NCBI GenBank assembly: GCA_039583875.1
Contig: CM077151.1
Coordinates: 106,534,609 to 106,598,608, forward strand
Reading direction: 5' to 3'
DNA: 64,000 bases
DNA from: Platanthera guangdongensis
Taxonomy: Eukaryota > Streptophyta > Magnoliopsida > Asparagales > Orchidaceae
Shown: positions 9,906 to 21,928 of the stretch, piece after piece
Numbering within the stretch: position 1 is the first letter of the stretch
Layout: every line of letters begins with the position of its first letter
The notes under the pieces: model-generated
Database searches by the model: none
Seen by the model: the letters and a program-made list of their open reading frames with translations, nothing else
Told to the model about the DNA's origin: nothing
Made by a program: the position numbers and the translations under genes

Positions 9906-10962
9906 GTATGGTTAAGCCTAGGGATGGAAAATGAGTTCTGTCTCTAACGCGAAGCGTGGCTCTTAGGTAACCGATGAATGTGAAGCCAGTCCTGTGAGAA
10001 TGGGTTGGTTATGTGTGAACTGATGAGTTCACCTAAAGGAAACAGGCAAGATGAAACCGACCCGCACCTTTTATGTAGCCGCGAGTATGCCGTACTCGGT
10101 GCTGGCAAGGCGACTTGAGCAACGGGGGGTGGATGATCCGACCTGCACTATGTCCGTCCGATGTGAGACCTGAAAGTGCGATCTGTTGGAGCGCATAGCA
10201 AGAGTCTTAGGCCTGCGCGGCATGACACAATGGGGTTCTACGTGCCAATCCCGATGCCTTAAGAATAAAGTCTCTGGCTGCACGCCATGGAGTAAAATGC
10301 TCAATAGTTACCGTTGGGTTGCGACCCTGATACGGTAGTGGGACCCTGGTTCGTCGGTACACCAAGAATGTGCCCTGAGTGCACTGATTGTCGGGCCGCA
10401 TGGCTGAAGGTTGTGATGGTTTGTATGTGCGTGAGAGCACATTGTATGATATACATATCTGCCTGTGAAATGCTATACATGCAGGGAAGGAATACCACCG
10501 CCCCGGGAAAGGGGTGGGGTTGTTATAATTTGTTCAGCTGAATGCTGACTGTTGCTTGTTTGCCACGGTTGGGTGGACTGTACCTATGCAGGTGCTGGAG
10601 AACCAAACGGGACACATAAATGCTGAGGTTCCTTCTGCTGCTACTGCTAGCCCTCGAAGGCTAAATGAAAATACTATGTTTGATTATACGTGGTCGGCCT
10701 GCGCGCCAATGTTTGAGGCCACTATTGTGCAAAACCCTATAAGGCCATAAGGCCAGTTGACTTTGTATTTGCTACGATTCCTGTTTATATAAATGTGGAG
10801 CTTTTATACGGTGGACATTCATGTGTGTGAGTTCAGCTTCGTGTTATAGGCTTCTACTAGAATGAAATGAGTTATGATGCGCCACACTAGTATCACCACG
10901 TGACTTCCCCACCTGTTTTATGGTATATGCTGTGGGGCCCCAGCCGGACCTTCTAGTATATA

Positions 10963-11209
10963 CCTGTGAACGGATGGAGTCGTTACATGACATCGCTCCA
11001 ACGAGGAACTCGATCTCACTTGAGGAGGTCCTTGGCCAATATGCAGGAGAGGAGCTCGTGCAGGGACTTGGACTTACGGCGACCTGCCACTCGAGTACTT
11101 GATACATTATAGGAGTCATTTTCCCCTGCTGCTTTAAGAGGTGACAATGAATCACGTGCATCAATATTTTGACGATGAAGAAATTGAAAAGAAAAAGATG
11201 ATCTTACGG
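10963..11209. other. Unassigned junction sequence
   Basis: About 250 bp between the Tekay-like LTR and the Tat/Retand 3' region. No ORF, repeat or boundary recognised; possibly a truncated Retand 3' LTR. Confidence 0.35.
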
Positions 11210-11217
11210 AGGTCGGG

Positions 11218-11880
11218 TTGGGAGGTTGGCGTCCAACCCTATTCTTGACAGTTCCTCCAGTCGGAGGAGAGATGCAATCGGGGGTAGCTAGGCAGACATG
11301 CAAGGGGGGAGCTAGTCTCGGCCGTCAATGCAGGGGTTCGGTCTTACAAGGGCACCTATATCCCGAGGCATCGTCCCATCGTCCGAACTGGGCTATCTAG
11401 GAGGAACAGGTCGAAGGCACGTTTCCCAATCCAACTGTTGCGATCGCTTCAGCTCTGCCACTTGGCTACGAGCATAAACGCAAGAGCGAGGGGTTATGTT
11501 CTTTTGAGGGTCCTCCAGGACACTCGCGACTAACATATTCTCTTGGGTCTATCCTGGCTCTCTGGCTAGTTATCCTGCCTTTGAAAAATAATTGAAGGGC
11601 CATTGCCCGAAAGGAGAGCTTGGCAAGGTTGATCCTTCCTCAAATCTAAGAGATTGGAGTCCAAACCTGTTCCCGCTAGTTCCTCCAGTCGGAGGAGAGA
11701 TGCAATCGGGGGTAGCTAGGCCGACATGCAAGGGGGGAGCTGATCTCGGCCATCAATGTAGGGGTTCGGTCTTACAAGGACGCTTATATCCCGAGGCATC
11801 ATCCCATCGTCCGCACTGGGCTATCCAGGGGGAACAAGTTGACGGCCGGCTTCTCGGATCGATCTTGGAGCAGAACCTTG
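11218..11880 (-). repeat. Two-copy tandem repeat (period ~431 bp) in Retand 3' UTR
   Basis: A ~150-180 bp block containing CCTCCAGTCGGAGGAGAGAT and GGGGTAGCTAGG occurs at about 11250-11400 and again at 11680-11830, separated by less similar sequence. Hypervariable tandem repeats in the 3' UTR are known for the Tat/Ogre lineage. Confidence 0.75.
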
Positions 11881-11982
11881 AGTTCCTAGAAAACTCGAGA
11901 TGAAAAAAAAATGAATAGAGGCAGAACAGTTGCCATGGTATATATGTGAAAGCATGTATAAGTACAAGTACAGAGCGAATTG

Positions 11983-14900
11983 CTAGGGATAGAACCTTTT
12001 CAGGTCATCCCCGCTCCAAGTACCTCCCATTTGCTCTCCAACCTGATCCTGGAGATAATAGCCTCCGGTGTCTAAGGCTTCCTGGATAATGAAGGGACCT
12101 TCCCAATTTGGATGCAGCTTGCCAACTGTTGCTCCTCTTCCTGTGGCATCCACCTTTTTCATAACCAGATCTCCTGCGAGAAAATGCTTCAGGCGGACAT
12201 TTTTGTCAAAGTGCTTCTCCATGCGCCGCTTAATATCCTCTTGGCAGATGGAGGCCAAGTCAAGAAGCTCTTCTACGAAATCCAGCGAGAGTCTTTGAGC
12301 ATCTTCCTTCTCCAAGCGCCATTCTTTGCTGCCATCTCCAGCCGCTATGACTCTCGGGCTGCAAACCTCGAACACTACTGGGATGAGTGCCTCGGACCCG
12401 TGGGATAACTTGAAGGGAGTTTCCCCCGTAGCCGAGTTTGGAGTTATTCTCAGAGCCCATAGAACCAAGGGGAGCTGCTCTGCCCAATTGCCTTCCAAGT
12501 TGGTGACTTTCTTCTTCAGGAGGTTAATGATCAACTTATTGGCGGCTTCTACTTGTCCATTGTCGTGAGGATGATGCATAGAGGCGAATCGAAGATCCGC
12601 CCCAGCTACTTGCAGAAGTCCTCTAAATCCAAACTGGCGAACTGCGGCCCATTGTCGGTGATGATGGCGAGAGGAATCCCGAACCTGCATACAATTTCTC
12701 CCCAAATGAAGTTCTTTACGATTTGGGACGTGGTCTTGGCCCGAGATTTTGCCTCGATCCATTTGGAGAAGTAATCGATCATGACGAGGATGAACTTTAT
12801 CTGCCTGTTGGCTTGAGGAAAGGGGCCGATCAAGTCCATCCCCCAGATGGCGAAGGGCCATGGAGCAGTGAACGAGCGAAGGTGTTGAGCTGGCTGTAGT
12901 TGAAGAGGCAAATAGCTGGCACTGGAGACACTTTTTGGAGAAGGCTTCTGCATCCTTTCGAATGGTGGGCCAAAAATATCCATGCCTTAAAATTCTTTGT
13001 TCAAGAGTGCGAGTCCCTGAGTGGCTGCCACACTCTCCCAAGTGAATCTCCTCCAGAACATGAGGTACTTCAATCACTGACAAGCACCGAGTCAGAGGAC
13101 CTGAGATGGTATTGCGATAGAGCTCTCCATCTTGAAGTAAATAGTATGCGGCTTTGTAGAGAAACTTCCTCCGATCTCCCTCGCTGGCAGGAATCTGACT
13201 CGTTGTCAGGAAAGAAACAAACGGATCCCTCCAGGATGCCCTCTGCTCGATCTCCATCATCTCCCCTTCCTCGATGGACGGTCGAAAAAGTTCGATCACG
13301 TATCCCCCGGAACGGGGACCGTACTTAGCATGGTAGTCGGCTTCTGAATTCTCATCTCGGGGTACGTTCTCGACGAAGAAAGATTGAAACCCCCCAATCA
13401 GACCTTTCACTTTGATAAAGTACCACTGCAAAATCGGATCGTTCACCTCGAACTCGCCTCTGATCTGGGATGCGACTACCATCGAGTCGGTGAAGGCTCT
13501 GATATCTCGGATTGCTAACTCCTTGGCGAGACGCAAGCCGGCCACCATGGCTTTGTACTCCGCCTGATTGTTGGTAACTAGGAAGAGGATCTCGACTGCT
13601 TGCTCGATCCTAGTTCCCTGAGGGCTTAAGAGCACGACTCCGGCTCCCACGGAATATCTACCCGAAGCCCCATCCACGAACATCTTCTAGGAGACAGTGC
13701 TAGAAGAGCCTTCCTCTCCTTCTACCTCGGCCGAGAAGTCAGCAAGGAAATCTGCCACCGCTTGTGCTTTGATTGCCACCCTTGGAGAGTAAGAAATATC
13801 GAACTCGCTAAGCTCCACCGCCCACTTTGCTAGCCTGCTAGAATGCTCCACTCCATCCAGGATACTCTGTTGAGGATGATCGGAGACGACCCTGATGGAG
13901 TGTTCCTGAAAGTATGGACGGAGCCTCTGAGCCGCAACGACTAAAGCAAACACAATCTTCTCCAAAATAGGGTACCTCGTCTCCGCCTGCCGCAGCACTC
14001 TACTAATATAGTATATAGGGAGCTGCCTCTTGCCTTCCTCTCGAACCAACACCGAGCTAACTGCTTCCGCCCCGACTCCCGGGTAGAGAAAGAGATCTTC
14101 ATTACCCCACGGGACTTGGAGGAGAGGAGCTTGGGTTAGCTGTTGCTTGAGCTTTCTGAAGGCCTCCTCACACTCTGCCGCCCACTCGAACTTTTGATTA
14201 CCCCGAAGGGTCTTGAATAACGAAGAGCACTTCTCCCCTGCCTTGGACAAAAAATGGCTGAGGTCTGCCAGCCTTCTAGTTAGCCTTTGAACTTCCTTGG
14301 GATCTCTTGGTGACGCCATCTCCAGAATGGCCTTCACCTTATCTGGATTAGGTTCCACCCCCCTGGGAGTGAGGAGGTGACCTAAAAACTTCCCTCTTCC
14401 TGCACCAAAAATGCACTTGGCCAGGTTGAGTCGCATCTTGTACTTCCTTAGAGTAGCGAAGGTCTCCACCAGATCCGTTATATGCTCTGCAACACTTTTA
14501 CTTTTGACAAGGTGGTCATCCACATAAACTTCCAAGTTCCGCCCCTTCTGCTCCTTGAAGATTTGATCCATCATCCTTTGATAAGTTGCGCCTGCATTCT
14601 TGAGCCCGAAGGGCATCATCCTGTAGCTATAGCAGCCATCGCTGGTTATGAAGGAGACGTCCCGGCAGTCGGGGGGATGCATCCGGATCTGCTGATACCC
14701 TTAAAAAGCATCAAGAAAACTCATCACCGGAAACCCGACGGCGGAATCAACCAGCGTGTCGATTTGAGGCAAAGGGTAGCAATCCTTAGGGCAAGCTTTT
14801 TTCAACATTGAAAAGTCAATACATAGACGCCAACCCACTCCGGGCTTCTTCACCATTACAACGTTGGAGACCCAGCCTGGATACTGGATCTCCGAGACAA

Positions 14901-15190
14901 AACCTGCCTCCAGCAGCTTTTCTACCTCCTCCCTAATCGGCCCGGCCAGCATGGCAGTGCTCTTCCTCTGCTGCTGACTAACAGAAGCCACCACGGGATC
15001 CAGGTTGAGGGGATGGCAGACAATATCAGCGTCCACCCCTAGCATCTCAGCGGCGCTCCATGCGAAGGCGTCGACGTTGTCCTGTAGGCAAGCAGTCATC
15101 TCTATCTTCCCTTCAAGCGGTAGGGATCCTCCAACCTTCAGTAGTCCCGGCTCTCCTCCTCGAGAGATCACTTCTATCTCCTCCACCTCT
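11983..15190 (-). pseudogene. pol: Tat/Retand pol: RT, RNase H, second RNase H, integrase
   Basis: Read on the minus strand from about 15190: RT N-terminus (GVGWRLCIDFSMLKKACPKD), then TAA at 14699-14701 where relatives read Gln (DAFQGY), then RT with MPFGLKNAGATYQRMM and active site YVDDH. RNase H follows (LPIYYISRVL), then TAG at 13684-13686 (probably Trp in the parent). The second, archaeal-type RNase H (FVDGASG...TNNQAEYKAM) follows, then integrase with zinc-binding CLQCQ. The integrase core (GMDLIGP, ITDNGPQF) lies in another frame at about 12600-12930, after which the original frame resumes (NGQVEAANK). So two compensating indels plus two nonsense changes: inactive. Confidence 0.88.
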
Positions 15191-15193
15191 TCA

Positions 15194-15198
15194 GCAGC
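15194..15198. repeat. Target-site duplication GCAGC (left) of LARD
   Basis: GCAGC precedes the element start TGATGAATTG; the partner is at 28706-28710. Confidence 0.9.
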
Positions 15199-15365
15199 TG
15201 ATGAATTGTAAATATACCTATTTTATGTACATTACTTAAGTCATTTTAATAAATTTTGTCATTTCTACTTGTTTTTATTCAATAAAATGCTCCTATTTTT
15301 GTAAATATTATACTAACTTGTTTTATTTTATTTTTCAGGAAAAAAATAAAAATCTGCAAAAAAAT

Positions 15366-15806
15366 GTCATGTCACGCCCGTGACATATTGGTCACGCCCG
15401 TGACCAGGGCGTGACATCTCAAAATCCCAAGAAGCAGCCAATTTTGAAGAAAAAAAGCCTGACACGCCCGTGTCCGATGTGCGACACGCCCGTGACAGCC
15501 CGACACGCCCCGTGCCAGCCAGTTCATCATTTCGCGCTCAACGTTCGTCGAACCCAAGAGGGACACGCCCGTGTCCGATGTGCGACACGCCCGTGTCAGC
15601 CCGACAAACTGCCGCCTGCGAATCGCGAAGTCAACAACGCCTTTAAGCACCGAACGACACGCCCACCGTCACGCCCGTGACCTGGGGTGTGACCGTCGCA
15701 TTTTCGGCCGGAAAGTCAAATCGCCGTCAAATCCGTCAGATCGCCGAATTCTGCTGTAAAATAGTGCTGACACGCCCCCCGACACGCCCGTGTCGGAGGG
15801 CGTGTA
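15366..15806. repeat. GTCACGCCCGTGAC / GACACGCCCGTGTC palindrome array
   Basis: About ten palindromes such as GTCACGCCCGTGAC at 15371-15384, interspersed with TTCGTCGAACCC-like sequence. Repeated at 20826-21465 and 26022-26436 in the other LTR copies. The motif is the reverse complement of the Tekay-like GACACGGGCGTGTC. Confidence 0.87.
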
Positions 15807-15822
15807 CTTGGAAATTATTGCC

Positions 15823-15830
15823 TATTTAAG
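15823..15830 (+). promoter_or_regulatory. TATA-like box of LARD LTR
   Basis: TATTTAAG in CCTATTTAAGGGCAG, right after the palindrome array and conserved in the 3' LTR near 26453. Confidence 0.5.
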
Positions 15831-16435
15831 GGCAGTTGCTGTATGAGTTCAGGGTTCCAAAAATCCGAACCATTTTGATGTATAAGGGCTGCGGTTGGAG
15901 CTGCTTTAGTGCATTGTAAGGGAACTTTCTCCCCCCCCCCCTCTTTTATGTATTTGTTTTTGCTTCATTGTAACCATTTTTTCCTTAATAGAAATGTTTA
16001 TTTTCTCCTCTATGTTGTATGAAAATCCTCCACAGTGCCCTACCTTAAGTAATTTTTCGTTCCCTTTTTTGTGCTTTTTATTAACTTTTGTAACTAGTTT
16101 AACTTAGGAATTTATCAATCTTCTAGCCGTTGTAATCGCAATTTTATTTTCATGCACTAAACTTGTTTAGGTTTAGTTTATTCTTTTTACTTTGTTTTCA
16201 TTCCTATGAGTTTATAAAAATGTTTTAAAAGCTGGTTTTCAAATTCTTTAACTTAGGCTCTTTAGGGTTGTAAAACTTTTTCGTTCTTTTTTAGTTTTAT
16301 TACCGCTTTTTATGCATTTCTATAAATTTATAAGAATGAAAACGTAATCATTTTAATTTTCCGAGCATTCTCATTTTCACTTTTATTTTCAAAACTTTTT
16401 GCCCGTTTAAATTTTATTTCTTCATTTTACGCATT

Positions 16436-17090
16436 TCTACCGCATTCCATCGGTAGAAATGTATTCATTTCAATTTTTCGAGCACTTGCACTTTTCGCTT
16501 ATTAACAAAACTTTTGCTCCTTTTAATTTTATTTTCACTTTTTATTCATTTCTACCACATTCTAGCGGTAGAAATGTAGTAGTTTTAATTTTTTAGTCAC
16601 TTAGTTTTTCTTAATTTTGTACGTGTGCGTGCGTGTATGAGTAGTTTTTATAGCTTTATTTTAATTCCTATTCAAGTAGAGTGCGTGTGTTGTTTTTATT
16701 TTTCCGCCTACTCACTTGAGTTAAATGGCCGGTCTGTATTTTCAGTCTTACTCATTTGAGTAGGACTTGTTTTTTTCTTCTTTATTTTTCAGCCTACTCA
16801 CTTGAGTTAAATGGCTGGATTTGATTTTCTGCCTACTCGCTAGGAGTTAAATGATCGGACTTTATTTTGATGTAAATATTTAAGAAAGCCCTGTAATCGC
16901 ATTTATTTTCTCCTACTCATTTGAGTAGCACTCGCTTTCATTTCAGTCCTACTCGTTTGAGTAGGACTTGCAATTTTCAGCTTTAATTTTCCGCCCGCAC
17001 TCGTTTGAGTGGGACCTGCAAATTTCAATTATGCACTTTTCAGCTTTTATTTCCCGCCCCCACTCGTTTGAGTGGGACCTGCAAATGTCA
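16436..17090. repeat. CCTACTC/GAGTAGG and GTAGAAATG palindromes in LARD LTR
   Basis: Hairpins such as CCTACTCGTTTGAGTAGG and CCCACTCGTTTGAGTGGG recur at 16710-17090, and CATTTCTACC-(N)-GGTAGAAATG hairpins at about 16436-16460 and 16558-16576. Also at 27067-27710 and, inverted, at 22230-22750. Confidence 0.8.
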
Positions 17091-18313
17091 ATTATGCAAT
17101 TTTTTGTTATGTGTAATTTAGTTTTATTTTTGTCTCTTCGTATATGTTTAAATGAGTGTGGGTGTGTTTATTTGTAAAAACTTTTCTAATGTTAGGATAT
17201 TTCACTTTTCTTCTTTTTTTCTTTATAACCTTTCAGCGAATAGTTTCGAACGCTCGCACAACCAAACATATAAGCTATCCCCATTCCGATGAGTGGCTAA
17301 TTGCTTTTAGCCCTCGGTATCGAAGAGCTTTGAGATCTAAAATGATTTAAATAACCAAATGCCTAATTTTTCAATTTAATTAAAAACTTAAGGTTTACCC
17401 CGGGTTAACGACGCGTAGACCCACATATCGATGTGTGGGCTCTATTTCCGTTATCCATACGCTAGCTAGCCGAGAGGCCGTGCATATAGACAGATCACCC
17501 CTGGGTAGATAGAGTTCCGCACTAACCCTCGAGAGTGAAGGCACTCTAACTCTACCGGATTGGGTTCCCCGCCCAATAGCGGGGTTCTTAGCGTATTGCG
17601 GGCATTAAGGGGAATCCTTCGTCGGACGAGAGCCCGGTCGAATAGCCTTAATGTCTAGGTGAGCGATACTCCTAGAGATAGGTGAGCTCATTATTTTAAA
17701 CCTCCACGACCAAGTTTCCGCATTAATTAAATTGAAACTTTAGATATCTAGTTATTCAAATCTATTTTTAATCCTAACGCAATTCGATACCGGGAGTTAT
17801 CTCTTCATCGACTATTTTCTAAAAATATGATAAACTTAGTTAGAAACTTAGGAGGTCTTTTTATTAACAGTTTATTTTAGTTCAATGTCTTTTCAGTGCC
17901 CTAGAGCTAAGCTCTTCATCGGCTCCACCTTTACTATGCTTTTATTTTCTGCCTTTTCTTTATATAAATAATATCCCGACAAGATAAAATTATCGGTAAA
18001 ATAATAGTCCCCTCCAGGGAAGAGTAGAAATAATCGAACCCACCACGAGAACAATACGACCTCGATATTCCACCCGGAATATCCTGTACTACTCACGATA
18101 GGTGCACTTGCCTTCTTTCGTTAAAACTCGATCTAACCCGTTTTATATCCAAATAAAAAATAAATGCGCGCGCCCTGTTTTCCAATTAAAAAACCAAATC
18201 CGCTTTTCTTCTTAAATAAAACCGCCCGGGGCGCCGCGCTTCATAAATCTTTTTGGAGTTTTAACCCGCATTAAGTTTTCGGACTTGATGCGAGAAAATA
18301 TCAATCAAGTTTT

Positions 18314-18331
18314 TGGCGCCGTTGCCGGGGA
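18314..18331 (+). other. Primer-binding site of LARD
   Basis: TGGCGCCGTTGCCGGGGA, six bases after the LTR. This PBS is characteristic of plant Athila/Tat elements. Confidence 0.88.
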
Positions 18332-20654
18332 ATTTTCGAGTCGTTATTTCGAACTCTGGAATACTATTAATTTTACCTATTATATATAATTTCAACAAAA
18401 CAAAAAATGGCCAACAAAATAATAATAATAATAATAATAATCATAATCATAAAAACTTACCAAAAAATGTAACACAAAAACAAACCAAAAAAAATTAGAT
18501 TTTCCAAAACATAAAAATTTGAAAAACCTTAAAACATAAAAATTTGAAAAAACTATAAAACTAAAAAAATAAAACACAAAAACAAACCAAAAAAATTAAA
18601 AACTTACCCAAAAAAAACAAAAAAAAGAAGCAGTAGCAAAAACACTAAAAAATCTCCTAAAAGACCACAAAAAATTTTCGTCTCTATTTTGTGTTTTTAC
18701 CTTCTTCCTTTTCAAAACGCAAAAATATGTTTTTTTGAAAAATACCTAAAAATAATCAATACTTTAAATAAATAAAACGTTTTTTTGTCGCTTCGGCACG
18801 TCACACTCTTATGCGCACTAGGGGCTCGCTTATCTGTCCCACTCAACAGCTAAGACGTTAGCTTACGCGTCACTTACACATTTGCCACCTACCGCCCGCA
18901 TACTTTGGGCCGAGTTTATCTTTTTCCTTTTATTTTTCTGTTATGTTTTTGCTACTTCTTCTACAATAATGCAGGGTTTCAACCAGTGCCTCCCCGAACT
19001 CGTGTAAGGGTAGTTCCGACCCCCTCCCCTTTATTTTGCCCATATTATATTTTGTATATTAATCGTTCTGCATACTTAGATTGCAACATTGGGGACAATG
19101 TTGTGTTTAAGTATGGGGGTGTATTCTTAGTTTCCTATTTTCTGCATCTTTATTTTCTGCACCCTTCCTATTTTCTGCATCTTTATTTTCTGCACCCAAA
19201 AAACAAAAATTTTAACATTTAAAAACCAAAAAAAAAGACTATAAAAAAAACTCAAAAACAAAATTTTTTTTTCTTTTCCTTTGTAAATATTGTTTGTAAA
19301 AATCTTTCTCTTTCCTCCCCCACTCTTCTTATTTGTACAAAAATCGCTTTTTAGCAAGCCCGCGGCGTTCGACTCATCGAACCAACCACCTTAATAAAAG
19401 TCTGTTCGCGGGCCAACAACTAAAAAGTCAAAAAACAAATTTGTTTACTTGTAAAATTTTTGTAAATAATTTGGTAAAAAAATCTCTAAAAAAAATCTAA
19501 AAAAAAAATTTGAAAATACAAAATTCCTAAAAAGATGATAAACAAAAATTCAAAAAAAGATGATAATCACAAAGTCAAAAAAAAATGTATTGTTCCTTAT
19601 GTAACGAATAATTCGAATATCTCAATTCTTAACCCTTTTCGCTCTCCAAAAATATAGTTGCGAGTTAATTTATAAGCGAATTTTAGTTATTCTTTGCTTA
19701 CTATTCGTTTATTAATTGGAGATCGATAAATTTAGATATCTGGGGTTAAGTTTTAAATTTTTTTTGTATGCCTTTTTTATTTAAATATTGACATGTTTTC
19801 AGAATCACTTCTACTTATCTAAATAGTTGCACATTTATTTTGTTAGAAAATAACGACCTTAGATTTCAAGTTATGATAACTCCAAGCTTTTTTTTGAAAT
19901 TTAGGAATGTTTAATTTATAAAGGTTGCTCTCAAAAGTTTTTTTTAAAATCTAGTTTTATTTTTGAACAACCCTATCACTTTTTTTTGTCATACTTGACA
20001 TGATTTCGACCTTAAAAGATCCTATGTCAATGGGAATAAGATTTCGTTCTGTAAACATAGGCATCCAATATTTGAAAAGATTATATGTTATGGAGTAAGA
20101 GGATAAAATTCGTTACTCCTACACATATACATTGGATTATGAAGATGTTAAAAAAATTATGTTATGGAAAATAAGATTTCGTTTTCCTAACATCCATATT
20201 CGAAAAAAAATCACTAGAGGTTCGAGCGAAAAAATATACCCTCGCCTCTAAAAATTCTAAGCCTTCTTCATATACCACGATATCTCCCTCCGCCAAATTC
20301 AAAAAAATTCTAGATTTATTTTTAAAATCTTTTTGAGAGCATAATTTGTAAATTAAATTATTTCCTTTAATTTTTTTTAAGCTACAGTTTCATAAATCCA
20401 ATCTATTTTTGTTAGCCTCACAAATAAAATTTTTGCTATCTATTTGCTTATAACGAGAAGTCTTTTGCTGAAACTCATCCTTTATTTAAATTTTTGGCAT
20501 AATTTAGGATTTAACTCGTATAGCTCGGATATTCATTTTGATCCTTCTTTCAATTAAGTCAAGCGGTAGATAAAATTAGGATTTCCTTAATTCATTATAA
20601 GTTCATCTCCAACTTTTGCTCTAGAATAGCAAAAACTTAAGTATAGGGGTATTT
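18332..20654 (+). other. Non-coding LARD interior
   Basis: Very AT-rich with long A and T runs and an (AAT)n microsatellite near 18420. No credible coding region. At 19090-19124 lies the Athila-type GGGGACAATG...TAAGTATGGGGG motif. At 20640-20654 a PPT-like AAGTATAGGGGTATT abuts an internal LTR copy. Confidence 0.7.
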
Positions 20655-21928
20655 GATGAGTTGTAAATATACGTGTTTTTATATACATTAAATAAGATGT
20701 ATTAGTTTCTTTTTGTAATTTTTAGTTGTTTTTCCTTAATAAATTGCTTCATTTTTGTAAATATTTTCTAACTTAGAGTTATTTTTGTTTTCTGAATTTT
20801 TCAGGAAAAATTGCCAAAAAATCAAAGTACACGCCCGTGTACTGTTGGCCTGCCCGTGACCAGGGCGTGATACGTCAAATTCCCGAGAAATGACATCCTT
20901 TTTGAAGAAATAGCGTGACACGCCCGTGTCACCCGAGTCACGCCCGTGACCCATGCCCGTGACTAACCAGATCGACGAAATCGCGCTCAACGATCGCCGA
21001 CCCAGCTGACACGCCCGTCGACACGCCCGTCGACACGCCCGTGTCACCTGATACGGGGCGTGACCCAAGTCGTGACCACTCCTTTTGACATTTTTCGCTC
21101 GACGTTCGTCGAGCCAACCCGACACGCCTAGAGTCACGCCCGTAACCTAGGGCGTGACTCCTCCACCTAGCCCGACAAACTGTCATAGGCAACCTCCCGT
21201 AGTCAACAACGCCATTAATCGCCGCACGACACGCCCACCGTCACGCCCGTGACAAGGGGCGTGACCGCCGCGTTTTTCGCCGCAACGTCAAATCGCCGAA
21301 TTCTGATGAAAACTAAAGCCAACACGCCCACCATCACGCCCGTGACCGAGGGCGTGACCGTCGCAATTTCAGCCGCCAAAGTCAAATCTCCAGTCAAATC
21401 GGACGGCCGCCATGTGAATAGTGTAGACACGCCCCCGGACACGCCCGTGTCCGAGGGCGTGTCACATGAAATTTTGTCTATAAATTCAGATTTCCTGTCT
21501 GAATTCCAGGTTCCACTTTTTGAACCACTTTGCTTAGGTTAGGGCTATTCTTGGGGGTTGTTTATGCATTGTAAGGGAACTTTCTCCCCCCCCCCTCTTT
21601 TATGTATTTGTTTTTGCTTCATTGTAACCACTTTTTCCTTAATAGAAATGTTTATTTTCTCCTCTATGTTGTATGAAAATCCGCCACAGCGCCCTACCTT
21701 AAGTAATTTTTCGTTTCCTTTTTTGTGCTTTTTATTAACTTTTGTAACTAGTTTAACTTAGGAATTTATCAATCTTCTAGCCGTTGTAATCGCAATTTTA
21801 TTTTCATGCACTAAACTTGTTTAGGTTTAGTTTATTCTTTTTACTTTGTTTTCATTCCTATGAGTTTATAAAAATGTTTTAAAAGTTGGTTTTCAAATTC
21901 TTTAACTTAGGCTCTTTAGGGTTGTAAA
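20655..21928 (+). repeat. Partial LTR of a related element inside the LARD
   Basis: Begins TGATGAGTTGTAAATATACG and follows the outer LTRs, with more divergence, through the palindrome array (20826-21465) and poly-C run to about 21928. There it breaks and continues with inverted LTR sequence. Confidence 0.8.

Larger units (their letters stand above)
7633..10962 (+). mobile_element. Tekay-like Ty3/gypsy chromovirus, 3' part
   Basis: End of integrase, chromodomain remnant, PPT and 3' LTR on the plus strand. The upstream part lies beyond the inserted SIRE-like element and outside the window. The LTR is homologous to 55209-~57562 and, inverted, to ~50181-52261. Tekay/Del assignment rests on the integrase C-terminus (LRPRYLGPFEVVERVG) and the chromodomain-like tail. 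Confidence 0.82.
8566..10962 (+). repeat. Tekay-like 3' LTR (about 2.4 kb)
   Basis: Starts TGTAACACCCCAAATCCCAG and matches the LTR at 55209 along its length. Similarity is lost just after GGCCGGACCTTCTA near 10950, so the right end is approximate. It carries a palindrome array (8610-9110) and an ~80-bp tandem repeat (9683-9905). Confidence 0.8.
11210..15198 (-). mobile_element. Tat/Retand gypsy element, segment 1 (pol and 3' UTR)
   Basis: Minus-strand reverse transcriptase, RNase H, second RNase H and integrase followed by a repeat-bearing 3' UTR. It ends at 15198 where the LARD is inserted and continues at 28706. Two RNase H domains in this order are a mark of the Tat lineage (Retand, Ogre). 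No convincing 3' LTR was found. Confidence 0.85.
15199..18307 (+). repeat. 5' LTR of LARD (3109 bp)
   Basis: Aligns with 25849-28705, with length differences mainly at 16650-17280 and 17340-17870. It contains the GACACGCCCGTGTC array, a TATA-like box, a poly-C run near 15930, a second family of CCTACTC/GAGTAGG palindromes and CATTTCTACC/GGTAGAAATG hairpins. Confidence 0.9.

Noticed and set aside
17400..17720. GC-richer stretch in the LARD LTR as an RNA gene
   Set aside because: No tRNA or rRNA signature; it is LTR sequence repeated at 27900-28220.
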